A stretch of DNA of 64,000 nucleotides from Chelativorans salis (GTDB lineage: Bacteria > Pseudomonadota > Alphaproteobacteria > Rhizobiales > Rhizobiaceae), in contig NZ_JAOCZP010000005.1 of assembly GCF_025336525.1 (NCBI RefSeq), positions 186,001 through 250,000 on the forward strand, in the 5' to 3' direction. The position numbers were made by a program, and so were the translations under genes. A model generated the notes under the pieces. The model did not search any database, was not told the DNA's origin, and worked only from the letters and a program-made list of their open reading frames with translations. Shown piece after piece: positions 9,177 through 17,160 of this stretch (the stretch's first letter is position 1; each line of letters starts with the position of its first letter).

Positions 9177-10091
9177 GTGGACTCGCTCAAACAAGCTGTT
9201 CAAGCCTACGGCAGCCGACATGCCAATCGTGATGGCCTGGCGCCGACGCCGGTCCCAGGTCTGTTGATGAAGTATATTGAAGCCCCGCGCGGCAACTTTC
9301 AGGCAATAAGCCGGCCCCTGATTGTCCTGGTTCTGCAGGGTGCAAAGAGCATGATCGTGGGGCGAGAAGAGCGGATCCTTTCCGCCGGCCAGACCGGGAT
9401 CGTGAGCGCGGACATGCCGATGGTTACAAGGATTCTGCAAGCCAGCACGAGCCAACCCTATCTTGCCATAGGCGTTGAACTGGAGATCGCCATCCTATGC
9501 GATGTGGCTTCTGAACTGGGCGTCACCCGTCCCAAACGCCCGCCTGTAGCGCGCAACCTGTTCGCCCAGGACACGGAGGTTGCGGCATTGGACTGCATGT
9601 CGCGCCTCATGCACCTGATCGACAGGCCGGAAGCGATTCGGCTTCTTCGCCCCGGGATCATGTGGGAACTGAGCTATTGGCTTCTGTCGGGTCAGCATGG
9701 CGCAAGTCTGCTGGAGCTTTGCGATCCTGCGAGACACGCAAGTCGCCTCGCCTCGGCTATCGCGATCCTCAGGGCCGAGTATCGCTCCCGCATACCCATC
9801 GAACTTCTTGCGGCGGCAGCGGGCATGAGTCTCAGCGTCTTCCATAAGCACTTCAAGCGCATGACCTCGCTGACCCCAGGGCAATACCAAAAGCGGCTTC
9901 GTCTTGTGGAGGCGCGCCGCCTTATGCTGGAGGATGACGCGTCGGCGAGCAGTGCCGCCTTCGCCGTCGGCTACGAGAGCGTCTCCCAATTCACACGGGA
10001 ATATGGCCGCCTATTTCAGGCTCCGCCCAAACGGGACACGCTGCGCGTTAGATCTGAACCCGACAGCAAAGCGCGAGTTCGGAAGGATTAG
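9177..10091 (+). CDS. AraC-family transcriptional regulator
   Basis: A 304-residue regulator. An N-terminal AraC-type ligand-sensing domain (TPVPGL, then VLVLQGAKSMIVG) is followed by two C-terminal helix-turn-helix motifs (MSLSVFHKHFKRMTSLTPGQ and AFAVGYESVSQFTREYGRLF). I chose the GTG at 9177 because AGGAG lies at a good distance and it aligns with the ATG-GAC start of the paralog at 14415; an upstream start at 9138 is possible. It is about two thirds identical by eye to the AraC gene at 13480-14415. With 41-bp element B upstream, it probably controls an oxidoreductase gene and itself. Confidence 0.9.
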   Translation: MDSLKQAVQAYGSRHANRDGLAPTPVPGLLMKYIEAPRGNFQAISRPLIVLVLQGAKSMIVGREERILSAGQTGIVSADMPMVTRILQASTSQPYLAIGVELEIAILCDVASELGVTRPKRPPVARNLFAQDTEVAALDCMSRLMHLIDRPEAIRLLRPGIMWELSYWLLSGQHGASLLELCDPARHASRLASAIAILRAEYRSRIPIELLAAAAGMSLSVFHKHFKRMTSLTPGQYQKRLRLVEARRLMLEDDASASSAAFAVGYESVSQFTREYGRLFQAPPKRDTLRVRSEPDSKARVRKD

Positions 10092-10233
10092 GAACGGCGG
10101 CTGACCGAGCCACGTTCCAGGCAAAGCCTCGTCAGTGGCCTGACCCAACTTCACCCCGCCGACAGCCATTCTGCAGGTGCAGAGGGCGACGCTGGCCAGC
10201 GTCTTGAATCGGGATGTGACCTGACGGGTCGGC

Positions 10234-10336
10234 CTACGGGCTCATAACTCGACCCGGTAGTTCGTCATGCCAACATGACATAATCCTTCTCACGGACCTC
10301 CGCAGCGTCGACCACCCTTTTTGTGATCTTACGCAT
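10234..10336 (-). pseudogene. Tyrosine recombinase (integrase) N-terminal remnant
   Basis: From an ATG at 10336 the minus strand reads MRKITKRVVDAAEVREKDYV, the conserved N-terminus of DUF4102-type phage and island integrases. After a one-base frame change it continues as WHDELPGRVMSP, matching the usual WDDELPGFG segment. Nothing of the catalytic domain follows. It marks an old integration or deletion event. The remainder of the 600-base gap (10092-10695) shows no gene I can support. Confidence 0.5.
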
Positions 10337-10695
10337 AGCGCGCGTCCGACTTGGCCGCGATTTCTCGCGTAAGCGCCACGTAAGCAGTCGAGCGGAAGCC
10401 CGTGCGGGAATTCGGATACCAATGTCGTTAATGGACACACCGAAATCTAGGGTTTGAAATGGATAGCGTACCATGGCGTGCCCTATCGAAGAATTCCCGA
10501 CGTGCGACCGAAACATCACGACAGTTGCCGCAACCTAGAGAAGGCGGGGCAGATCTTTCAGCGCTACGGCTGCATTGTCTCAGTTGCCCTCGGGCAGGAG
10601 CTGATGGGACCGCTGCAAGGCCAAACGGTCAAGTGCCCACCCTTTGGCGTTTGGTCCTCCGCGGTACCTTGGGTGAGGAGACCGGAGAAACAGGC

Positions 10696-11457
10696 ATGAA
10701 GATTACCGGCAATACAGTGCTTTTTACGGGCGGCAGCTCGGGACTTGGCCGCGCCCTTGCGCACCGGTTCCACGACATCGGGAATGAAGTGATCGTCACG
10801 GGCCGCTGCACTGAAAAACTCCATGAGGCCATTGCCGGGCGAAGCCGCATGACCGCTTACCACCTCGAATTTACCGATACCGCCGAGGTTGAGACATTCG
10901 CGCGGCGGGTCACGGACGACCATCCGCGGCTCAATCTCCTCTTCAACAATGCCGGCATCATGCGGCGTGAGGATGTGACGATCGAACGAGACCTCAGTGA
11001 CGCAGAGGAGACCATCGAGGTAAACCTGTTCGGTCCCATTCGGGTCACCAACGCGCTGATCTCGCACCTCACACGTCAGGCTGATGCTGCGATCGTCAAC
11101 ATCTCATCTGGCCACGCCTTCGTTCCGCTCATCGCCACCCCCACCTACTCGGCCACGAAGGCAGCACTGCACTCCTATACGGTGTCACTGCGCGAGCAGC
11201 TGAAAGGAATGGTCGAAGTGATCGAGCTGGTGCCGCCTGCATTGCGTACCGAGCTGATGCCCTACCAGTCACTACGTGCCGACTGTATGCATGTCGATGA
11301 ATTCGTGGAGGAGGCAATACGCCTCTTTCGCCGGCAACCGACGCCGCCGGAGATCCTCGTCGAACGCGTCAGGTTTCTGCGCGAAGCAGAGGCTGAAAAC
11401 CGATTCAAGCGCGCTCTTGCAGCGGTCACTCTCGCAGAAGTGGAACAGTTGTATTGA
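10696..11457 (+). CDS. SDR family oxidoreductase (DltE-like)
   Basis: A 253-residue short-chain dehydrogenase. ATG at 10696 follows GAGGAG/GGAGAAA and begins MKITGNTVLFTGGSSGLG. It has NNAGIMR and the catalytic YSATKAALH. It is highly similar to the SDR at 15461 (same N-terminus and same VIELVPPAL/VIELAPPAV block), so the two are paralogs. An AraC-family gene follows 79 bases downstream on the same strand and may be co-transcribed. Substrate unknown; COG3967-type SDRs often act on small carbonyls. Confidence 0.9.
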   Translation: MKITGNTVLFTGGSSGLGRALAHRFHDIGNEVIVTGRCTEKLHEAIAGRSRMTAYHLEFTDTAEVETFARRVTDDHPRLNLLFNNAGIMRREDVTIERDLSDAEETIEVNLFGPIRVTNALISHLTRQADAAIVNISSGHAFVPLIATPTYSATKAALHSYTVSLREQLKGMVEVIELVPPALRTELMPYQSLRADCMHVDEFVEEAIRLFRRQPTPPEILVERVRFLREAEAENRFKRALAAVTLAEVEQLY

Positions 11458-11536
11458 AGACTTGTCCACTTTGGAGGTGATCAAGGATTGCCTCGCTGCT
11501 ACTGTAGGAGAAACAGAATGCGATCGAGGCGCTTTC

Positions 11537-12448
11537 ATGCCCGAAGATCCGAAGACTACCGAAAATCAGCAGAATGTCGTCTCGGTGATCACCGAGATGG
11601 AACGTATTCTTGACACGCCTCCAGACCTCGCCCCCGCGATTCTTCGTGGCGACACACGCCTGACGCGTCGCTGGCGTCATGGCGCGTTGCATGACGCGTT
11701 GCCGGCGATGAGCGGTCATGTGGTGATGACGTATTACTCGCAGCCACAGGATATCACGTGGCAGATAGGCCGACAGCGAACGGTCGCCACCACGCGGCCT
11801 GGCACCATCACACTCATTCCTGAGTGCGCCGAAGGACGCTGGGATATTTCCGGCGGGATCGAAGTCTCGCACGTCTATCTCACGCCCGAGCGGCTCCAGT
11901 CCTGCGCCGACCCGCTCACGGACGGCAAACCTGTCGAACTGCTCGGCCGAGTGGGATTCGATGATCCAACATCCGCGCGCATTCTCGAGCTTCTGGCCCG
12001 CGAGGCCGCCACGGAGGACGCTTCCTCTCGATTGTTCGTGGAGCAGGCGCTCGATCTTCTTTGCACTCAGCTCATTCGCGGCCATTCGACGTTCCAAACG
12101 CTCGCACCGCTAGCGCCACGACGCGGGCTGGCCGATTGGCAGGTTCGCCGCGTCACCAACTATATGCGGGACAATCTCGCCGACGAGATCGGTCTCAACG
12201 AGCTGGCTGCGATTGCCGGCTTGAGCCGCTATCATTTCTGCACCGCATTCCGCCTCGCGACTGGCCAGACCCCACATGAGTGGCTGACACGAGAACGTAT
12301 GGAGCGCGCTCGTGCCATGCTTGCCGTATCCAACACGCCAATTACCGATGTTGCGCTTTCTGTCGGCTACAGCACGCCCTCGGCGTTCACAGCAGCCTTC
12401 CGCCGCGTTACCGGCCAGACGCCCACGGAATTCCGCCGTCAGCTCTGA
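11537..12448 (+). CDS. AraC-family transcriptional regulator
   Basis: A 303-residue regulator whose sensor domain is unlike those of the other AraC genes here. The C-terminal 100 residues hold two helix-turn-helix motifs (LNELAAIAGLSRYHFCTAF and ITDVALSVGYSTPSAFTAAF) and the closing TPTEFRRQL. I chose ATG 11537 (MPEDPKTTEN); the frame is open upstream into the SDR gene, but that part looks like a shadow. It probably responds to a small molecule and controls the upstream SDR. Confidence 0.85.
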   Translation: MPEDPKTTENQQNVVSVITEMERILDTPPDLAPAILRGDTRLTRRWRHGALHDALPAMSGHVVMTYYSQPQDITWQIGRQRTVATTRPGTITLIPECAEGRWDISGGIEVSHVYLTPERLQSCADPLTDGKPVELLGRVGFDDPTSARILELLAREAATEDASSRLFVEQALDLLCTQLIRGHSTFQTLAPLAPRRGLADWQVRRVTNYMRDNLADEIGLNELAAIAGLSRYHFCTAFRLATGQTPHEWLTRERMERARAMLAVSNTPITDVALSVGYSTPSAFTAAFRRVTGQTPTEFRRQL

Positions 12449-12670
12449 AATTCCTCCTCTCAAAATCATATAGCCGAAACATTGCGACAGTCGCCGCAAG
12501 TAGGCGACGGCGGGCGACCGCGGGAAGGATTACATCCGACTTGTCCAATGTGAGGTATGAGCGCGACGTTCCCTTGTGCCGCGCCCCACCTCACAGGATC
12601 GCATCTGAGAACTCATCCGCACGGCGAATGACCTCAGACGCTCTCAACCTCAACACTGAAAGGAAATGCA

Positions 12671-12967
12671 ATGCGTAAGATCATTCTCCTCACATCCACC
12701 CTTGCCATGCTCGGGCTCGGCCTTGGCGGCGCTAGTGCTTACAACGCCTCGGACGATTTCGGCGTCAGCGACCAGAACGACCTGCCGATCTCGATGAAGC
12801 GGAACCACGCCGGCATCTCCGATTCCGGGCTTGTCACTTCGAGCACGGGCGCGTCAACGGTCACCCTAGGCTACCCCGCTGGCACGCGGATCGGCCGCGT
12901 GAACCGGGGCTATAACGCCTCCGATGATTTCGGCTTCAGCTCGCAGAACGACCTGCCAGTTCGGTAG
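12671..12967 (+). CDS. Small exported protein with duplicated YNASDDFG motif
   Basis: A 98-residue protein with a clear signal peptide (MRKIILLTSTLAMLGLGLGG, then ASAYN). The mature part holds two copies of an 18-residue motif: YNASDDFGVSDQNDLPI near the start and YNASDDFGFSSQNDLPV at the very end. AAAGGAAA sits before the ATG. I do not recognise a function. Conserved Asp/Asn pairs could bind a metal, but this is speculation. It lies between an AraC gene and a small monooxygenase-like gene. Confidence 0.75.
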   Translation: MRKIILLTSTLAMLGLGLGGASAYNASDDFGVSDQNDLPISMKRNHAGISDSGLVTSSTGASTVTLGYPAGTRIGRVNRGYNASDDFGFSSQNDLPVR

Positions 12968-13061
12968 CTCCGATGTTGGGGTGTTTTCATCGCCAGCACC
13001 GGGTGGGGAGGGTGACGCGGTTGCCCTCCCCACGTGCACGTTGCGACCAGGGACATACGCC

Positions 13062-13364
13062 GTGGCGCACTACTTCAATCTGACCTTCGTTCGCGCGCGG
13101 TCCGGTCGATCGGACGACCTTGGCGAGGCACTTCTTGCTCTCGTTGCGCCGTCGCGCGGGGAAGCCGCGTGCATTTCTCACCACGTGCATCGCTCGAAGC
13201 ACGATCCCGACCTGTGGATGGTCTATGAGATTTGGCTGCCCGCCGACGGCCTCGACCGTCACTTCTTTCTTCCACACATGAATGCCTTCGCCGTTCGGAG
13301 CCCCGAACTGGTCGAAGGCGATTTCGATTTCCATGGTTTTACCCGGCTCTCCGACCGGGCGTGA
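13062..13364 (+). CDS. Putative antibiotic-biosynthesis-monooxygenase-like (ABM) protein
   Basis: About 100 residues from a GTG at 13062 with a weak AGGGA upstream; the frame is open back to 12924. It has the ABM ferredoxin-like pattern: an N-terminal strand, a helix ending in LLALVAPSRGE, then a CISHHVHRSKHDPDLWMVYE strand pair and HFFLPHMNAF helix. ABM proteins are small dimeric cofactor-less oxygenases or quinol monooxygenases. It fits the redox theme here. Start and family are both moderately certain. Confidence 0.5.
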   Translation: MAHYFNLTFVRARSGRSDDLGEALLALVAPSRGEAACISHHVHRSKHDPDLWMVYEIWLPADGLDRHFFLPHMNAFAVRSPELVEGDFDFHGFTRLSDRA

Positions 13365-13479
13365 GCCCTTCGGCGACGCCGTTTGCGCACGGCTGCCTCC
13401 GGGCGACCTCCAATCTGAACAACTCGATCCTCTTCGCCGGCCGAGATCCTCAACACCGTCCGAGGTGTTCGTGCGAATG

Positions 13480-14415
13480 TTATGAGGCGTTCGCCTGTTC
13501 GACCTGGTGTAGGCTCTCCCTGCCCTTCCCTGACGCTTGTCGAATGCGAAGGACGGAACGCTTCGGCGGGGCCTTGAAGAGACGGCCATACTCGCGGGTG
13601 AACTGCGAAACGCTTTCATAGCCCACCTCGAAGGCCGCGCTGCTTGCCGAGAAGCCCTCATCCAGCATCAGACGGCGGGCTTCGATGAGGCGAAGCCGCT
13701 TTTGGTACTGTCCCGGCGTCAGCGACGTCATGTGCCTGAAATGCTTGTGAAACGCGGTGAGGCTCATCGCTGCTGCCGCGGCCAGACGCTCGACGGGCAC
13801 ACGCGATCGATACTCCTCCCTCAAGATGGCGATGGCTGCCGCCAAGCGACCCTCATGGCCGTCGGGGGCTGCCAGCGCCCGCAAGGCTTTGCCGTGCTGC
13901 CCGGAGAGAAGCCAGTAATGTAACTCCCGCATGATCCCAGGACGCAGCAGCGGCGTCGCATCAGGCCGGTCGACCAAGCGAATCAGCCGCATTGCGCAAT
14001 CCAGAACCGCGGCGTTTGTGTCTTCGGCGAACAAGGTGCGTATCTCGGATGGACGCTGAGCGCGCATATCGCCCAGATGTGCTGCGAGCTCGCGCAGGGT
14101 TGCCATCTCGAGTTCGACGGCGACCGCGATATAGGGCTCGTCCGGGCTTGCCTGCACGATCCGGCCCACAACAGGCATGTCCGCGCTCACGATCACCGAC
14201 TGCCCGGCGGAGAAGACGCGCTGCTCCCGCCCCACGGTCATGCGTTTGGCGCCCTGCAGAACGAGGCAAACCAGCGGGCGGTAGACTGAATGCAGATCGC
14301 CGGGCGGCGATCCAACACACATCATGCGTAGACCCGGCACCGGCGTCGTCGCCAATCCCTCACTGTTTGCATGGTGTGCGGCGTAATTGCGAATGGCAAC
14401 CTTGAGCGTGTCCAT
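13480..14415 (-). CDS. AraC-family transcriptional regulator
   Basis: A 311-residue regulator, close paralog of the one at 9177. It has MDTLKVAIRNYAAHHAN at the start, VLQGAKRMTVGREQRVFSAG in the sensor domain, and helix-turn-helix motifs with MSLTAFHKHFRHMTSLTPGQ and AFEVGYESVSQFTREYGRLF. The ATG at 14415 has GGAGA upstream. It is divergent from the SDR at 14582, with 41-bp element C between them. This is the arrangement expected for a regulator controlling a neighbouring oxidoreductase and itself. Confidence 0.92.
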   Translation of the reverse strand: MDTLKVAIRNYAAHHANSEGLATTPVPGLRMMCVGSPPGDLHSVYRPLVCLVLQGAKRMTVGREQRVFSAGQSVIVSADMPVVGRIVQASPDEPYIAVAVELEMATLRELAAHLGDMRAQRPSEIRTLFAEDTNAAVLDCAMRLIRLVDRPDATPLLRPGIMRELHYWLLSGQHGKALRALAAPDGHEGRLAAAIAILREEYRSRVPVERLAAAAAMSLTAFHKHFRHMTSLTPGQYQKRLRLIEARRLMLDEGFSASSAAFEVGYESVSQFTREYGRLFKAPPKRSVLRIRQASGKGRESLHQVEQANAS

Positions 14416-14471
14416 GGGCTCTCTCCTACAATGCAGCGACCCTAGCACGCCCGCGATCAAATATCACCTGG

Positions 14472-14512
14472 CCTGCAGGATTCGGCAAGTTTTGCGCATG
14501 CTTTGGCAAGCC
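14472..14512 (-). promoter_or_regulatory. Putative AraC-type operator, copy C
   Basis: Third copy of the 41-bp element, on the minus strand. Its two CTTGCC half-sites are 21 bp apart with TGCGCAAAA between them and CTGCAGG at the end. It lies 56 nt upstream of the AraC start (14415) and 69 nt upstream of the divergent SDR start (14582). Orientation relative to the regulator matches copies A and B. Confidence 0.68.
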
Positions 14513-14581
14513 CCGGCGGGCCCATACGGGGTATGCAACGTCCCGACAGAAACCAAATCGCTCGAAGGAAAGGAGCCTACA

Positions 14582-15427
14582 ATGTCTGGACAAAACAAAG
14601 TGCCGAGGCGGACGGTGCTGGCAGGTGCTGCGTTGAGTTCCGCAGCACTCGCGATGGGGGTTGCCCACGCTCAAACGACTGGTCAGGCGCCGGCGTCGAA
14701 CGGCAAAGTCGCGCTGGTGACCGGCTCTTCAAGGGGTATCGGCGCTGCAACGGCCAAGCGCCTCGCCCGTGATGGTTATGCCGTCACCGTCAATTGCGAG
14801 AAGAACCGCGATCTCGCGGCCGGCGTGGTGAGAGAGATCGAGGCCGCCGGCGGCCGCGCCATCTGGGTACAGGCCGACGTCAGCGACCTGGATGCGGTGC
14901 AGCACCTGTTCGAGGAGAACGAGCGCGCATTCGGCGGCGTCGACGTGGTGGTCAGCAATGCCGGCATCATGCGTCTCGCGCCGTTCAGCGACATGACCGA
15001 CGCCGACTTCAGCCGGATGGTCGATGTCAACCAGAAGGGCAGCTTCTTCGTCCTGCGCGAGGCGGCACGGCGCGTGCGCGACGGCGGCCGGATCATCGCG
15101 CTCTCTTCGAGCATCACCCAGCTGCGCAGCCCGACCTACGGGGCCTATGCCGCCACCAAGGCCGCGCAGGAGCTTTTCGCGAGTGTCCTCGCCAAAGAGC
15201 TCGAAGGTCGCATGATCTCGGTGAATGCGATGGCGCCGGGCGTCGTCAACACCACGCTCTTCACCGACGGCAAGACGCCGGAGCAGATCGCCGGCTTCGC
15301 TGCGCGCACACCGCACAAGCGCCTCGGAGAGCCCGAGGACATCGCCGACACGATTGCAGCGCTCTGCAGCGGCGACGGTGCCTGGATCAACGGTCAAACG
15401 GTATTCGCCAACGGCGGCATCGTCTGA
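14582..15427 (+). CDS. SDR family oxidoreductase with Tat-like leader
   Basis: A 281-residue SDR of the FabG-like type. It has TGSSRGIG, SNAGIMR and catalytic Tyr/Lys in YAATKAAQE, with GGIV at the C-terminus. GGAAAGGAG precedes the ATG. Before the Rossmann fold is a 35-residue extension, VPRRTVLAGAALSSAALAM ending in AHAQT, which looks like a twin-arginine signal peptide with a cleavage site. An exported NAD(P)-dependent SDR is unusual because the periplasm lacks free NAD(P)H, although Tat can export cofactor-loaded proteins. It is divergent from the AraC regulator and followed by another SDR after 33 bases, probably one operon. Confidence 0.88.
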   Translation: MSGQNKVPRRTVLAGAALSSAALAMGVAHAQTTGQAPASNGKVALVTGSSRGIGAATAKRLARDGYAVTVNCEKNRDLAAGVVREIEAAGGRAIWVQADVSDLDAVQHLFEENERAFGGVDVVVSNAGIMRLAPFSDMTDADFSRMVDVNQKGSFFVLREAARRVRDGGRIIALSSSITQLRSPTYGAYAATKAAQELFASVLAKELEGRMISVNAMAPGVVNTTLFTDGKTPEQIAGFAARTPHKRLGEPEDIADTIAALCSGDGAWINGQTVFANGGIV

Positions 15428-15460
15428 TCCCGAACAGCTGGATTGACGGAGTACAGAACG

Positions 15461-16204
15461 ATGAAAATGACAGGAAACACAGTTCTCATTAGCGGCGGTG
15501 GGTCCGGGATCGGCCGGGAAGTGGCCAGGCGGTTCAATGCACTCGGAAACACCGTAATCATCACCGGCCGCCGCAAGGAAACGCTTGAGGAGACAATTGC
15601 CGGCCGAGATCGCATGCATGCGATCATGCTCGATATGGAAGATCCGGAAGCTATCACAGCCTTTGCCAAGCGCGTTACCGCCGAGCATCCGGCGCTTAAC
15701 GTGCTGATCAACAACGCCGGCATCATGCGCCGCGAGGATTTGACCAAGTCCCGCGATCTACGCGATGCGGAGGAAACTGTCGTTACCAACCTGCTCGGGC
15801 CGATCCGGCTGACCAACGCGCTGATCGACCATCTCCAAGGCCAGCCGAACGCCGCAATTGTCAACGTCTCGTCGGGCCTCGCCTTCGTGCCGCTGAGCCA
15901 CACGCCAACCTATAATGCCACCAAGGCGGCAATCCATTCCTACACGGTCTCGTTGCGGCAGCAGCTGAAAGGCAGCATCGAGGTGATCGAGCTCGCGCCA
16001 CCCGCGGTTCAAACCGAGCTCACGCCGGGCCAGTCGACGCGCGAGGAGTATATGCCTCTCGACGCGTTCATCGATGAGGCTATGGCGCTCTTTCAGCAGC
16101 GGCCGACGCCGAAAGAGATCCTCGTCGATCGTGTCGGTTTCCTGCGTTGGGCCGAGCGAGACGGCCGCTTTGATCAAGCGGTCGAGATGCTCAGCGCTCA
16201 CTGA
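15461..16204 (+). CDS. SDR family oxidoreductase (DltE-like)
   Basis: A 247-residue short-chain dehydrogenase starting MKMTGNTVLISGG at an ATG; a TTG start 18 bases upstream is possible. It has GGGSGIGRE, NNAGIMR and catalytic YNATKAAIH, and is a close paralog of the SDR at 10696. It follows the Tat-leader SDR by 33 bases and is followed by a strong stem-loop at 16241, so the two form a short operon under the divergent AraC/element C module. Confidence 0.9.
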   Translation: MKMTGNTVLISGGGSGIGREVARRFNALGNTVIITGRRKETLEETIAGRDRMHAIMLDMEDPEAITAFAKRVTAEHPALNVLINNAGIMRREDLTKSRDLRDAEETVVTNLLGPIRLTNALIDHLQGQPNAAIVNVSSGLAFVPLSHTPTYNATKAAIHSYTVSLRQQLKGSIEVIELAPPAVQTELTPGQSTREEYMPLDAFIDEAMALFQQRPTPKEILVDRVGFLRWAERDGRFDQAVEMLSAH

Positions 16205-16240
16205 GTGTCACAGTCGTTCAGCTGCCCGCGTGGCCGTAAT

Positions 16241-16272
16241 AGCCGCGCAGCCGGTGATCCGGTTGCGCGGCT
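16241..16272. terminator. Stem-loop terminator between convergent genes
   Basis: A 14-bp stem (AGCCGCGCAGCCGG paired with CCGGTTGCGCGGCT, one G-T wobble) with a TGAT loop lies 37 bases after the SDR stop. The T-tract is weak (CTCTGCGTTT). A second 9-bp inverted repeat, ATCGCGATC with a TATT loop, at 16310-16331 overlaps the stop codon of the convergent gene. Together they probably end both transcripts. Confidence 0.6.
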
Positions 16273-16317
16273 CTCTGCGTTTCATGGTTTCCGCCGATCC
16301 GTGGATCCGATCGCGAT

Positions 16318-16569
16318 CTATTGATCGCGATAGAGGATCATCCCGGCGTGGTGCAGGACGCCGTCGATGAAATCGCCATCGGCTGTAAAGCCTGTGTCGT
16401 CCCAGTACTGGATGTGGTTGCCCGTGATCTCGTAGCGGCCCTGGTAGGCGCTCTCCCGATTCCCACGCGCCTCGACATAACGGCCGTTGGGCAGGAGTTC
16501 GTGGCGGATAAGGTCGTCACCGGTCACCCACATGCCGACATAGGAATGGCCTGCGGTTTCCCCTGTCAT
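16318..16569 (-). CDS. Atu4866-domain protein
   Basis: An 83-residue protein of the Agrobacterium Atu4866 type. It has YVGMWVTGDDLIRHELLPNG, then YQGRYEITGNHIQYWDDTGF and ADGDFIDGVLHH, spanning the small beta-barrel-like domain completely. No signal peptide is present. It overlaps the end of the upstream NTF2-like frame by 53 bases in another frame. Function is unknown; such genes often neighbour SDR and aldo-keto reductase genes, as here. Confidence 0.85.
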   Translation of the reverse strand: MTGETAGHSYVGMWVTGDDLIRHELLPNGRYVEARGNRESAYQGRYEITGNHIQYWDDTGFTADGDFIDGVLHHAGMILYRDQ

Positions 16570-17131
16570 TTCCGATCCTGCCCCTTTTCGAAAAAGGGGT
16601 GATTTCCTTGGGCTCGACGAGCCAGGCGGAATTGAGTTCGTGGCGGATCACCCATTCTCCGCTATCGCATTCCCAACCGAGCTGCGAGCGGGCATTGAAG
16701 GTGATCCTCTCGCCCGTAAGGCGTACAATATCGCCGACAAAGCCGAGCGTGGTCGAGGCGACCCTTTCGCCGACGATCTGGTCATGGTGTTCCGTCAGCG
16801 CGTGGCGGATGGTACGCGAGCTGTTCACGGGCGCCTCCCAGTTGGCGCCGTATTCTGCCGCGTTGTCGAAGGTCGGCGCACCGTTCGGAGCGAAGTTGTC
16901 GTAGTAGACGCCCTGCGGATCCTCCAAGTCATAGTAGCGGTCCATCTCTTCGGCAAAGACGAATTCGGGGTCGCCCTGACGAAGTTCCCAGCCCTTGAGT
17001 ATCCAAGCCTTGTGGAGTTCGAGGGGCGAGTTCATCCCTTCCTGCGCGCAGATGTTCTCCTGCGCGACGATGGGCGCGGTGCCGGCTATGAGCGCCAGAC
17101 CGGCGGCGAGAACGGTGGTGCGACGTTTCAT
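16517..17131 (-). CDS. Exported NTF2/SnoaL-like protein
   Basis: A 204-residue protein with a Sec-type signal peptide (MKRRTTVLAAGLALIAGT, then APIVAQ). The mature part has an NTF2/SnoaL-like layout: an N-terminal helix (LHKAWILKGWELRQG), EMDRYYDL, and alternating strands ending in GEWVIRHELNSAWLVEPKE. The last 25 residues are Arg-rich and read through the start of the Atu4866 gene in another frame, so the original end was probably near 16600 and a small indel extended it. The pair may form one operon. Role unknown. Confidence 0.7.
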   Translation of the reverse strand: MKRRTTVLAAGLALIAGTAPIVAQENICAQEGMNSPLELHKAWILKGWELRQGDPEFVFAEEMDRYYDLEDPQGVYYDNFAPNGAPTFDNAAEYGANWEAPVNSSRTIRHALTEHHDQIVGERVASTTLGFVGDIVRLTGERITFNARSQLGWECDSGEWVIRHELNSAWLVEPKEITPFSKRGRIGNDRGNRRPFLCRHVGDR

Positions 17132-17160
17132 GCGTGGGATCCTTCTAGGAGAGAATTGGT

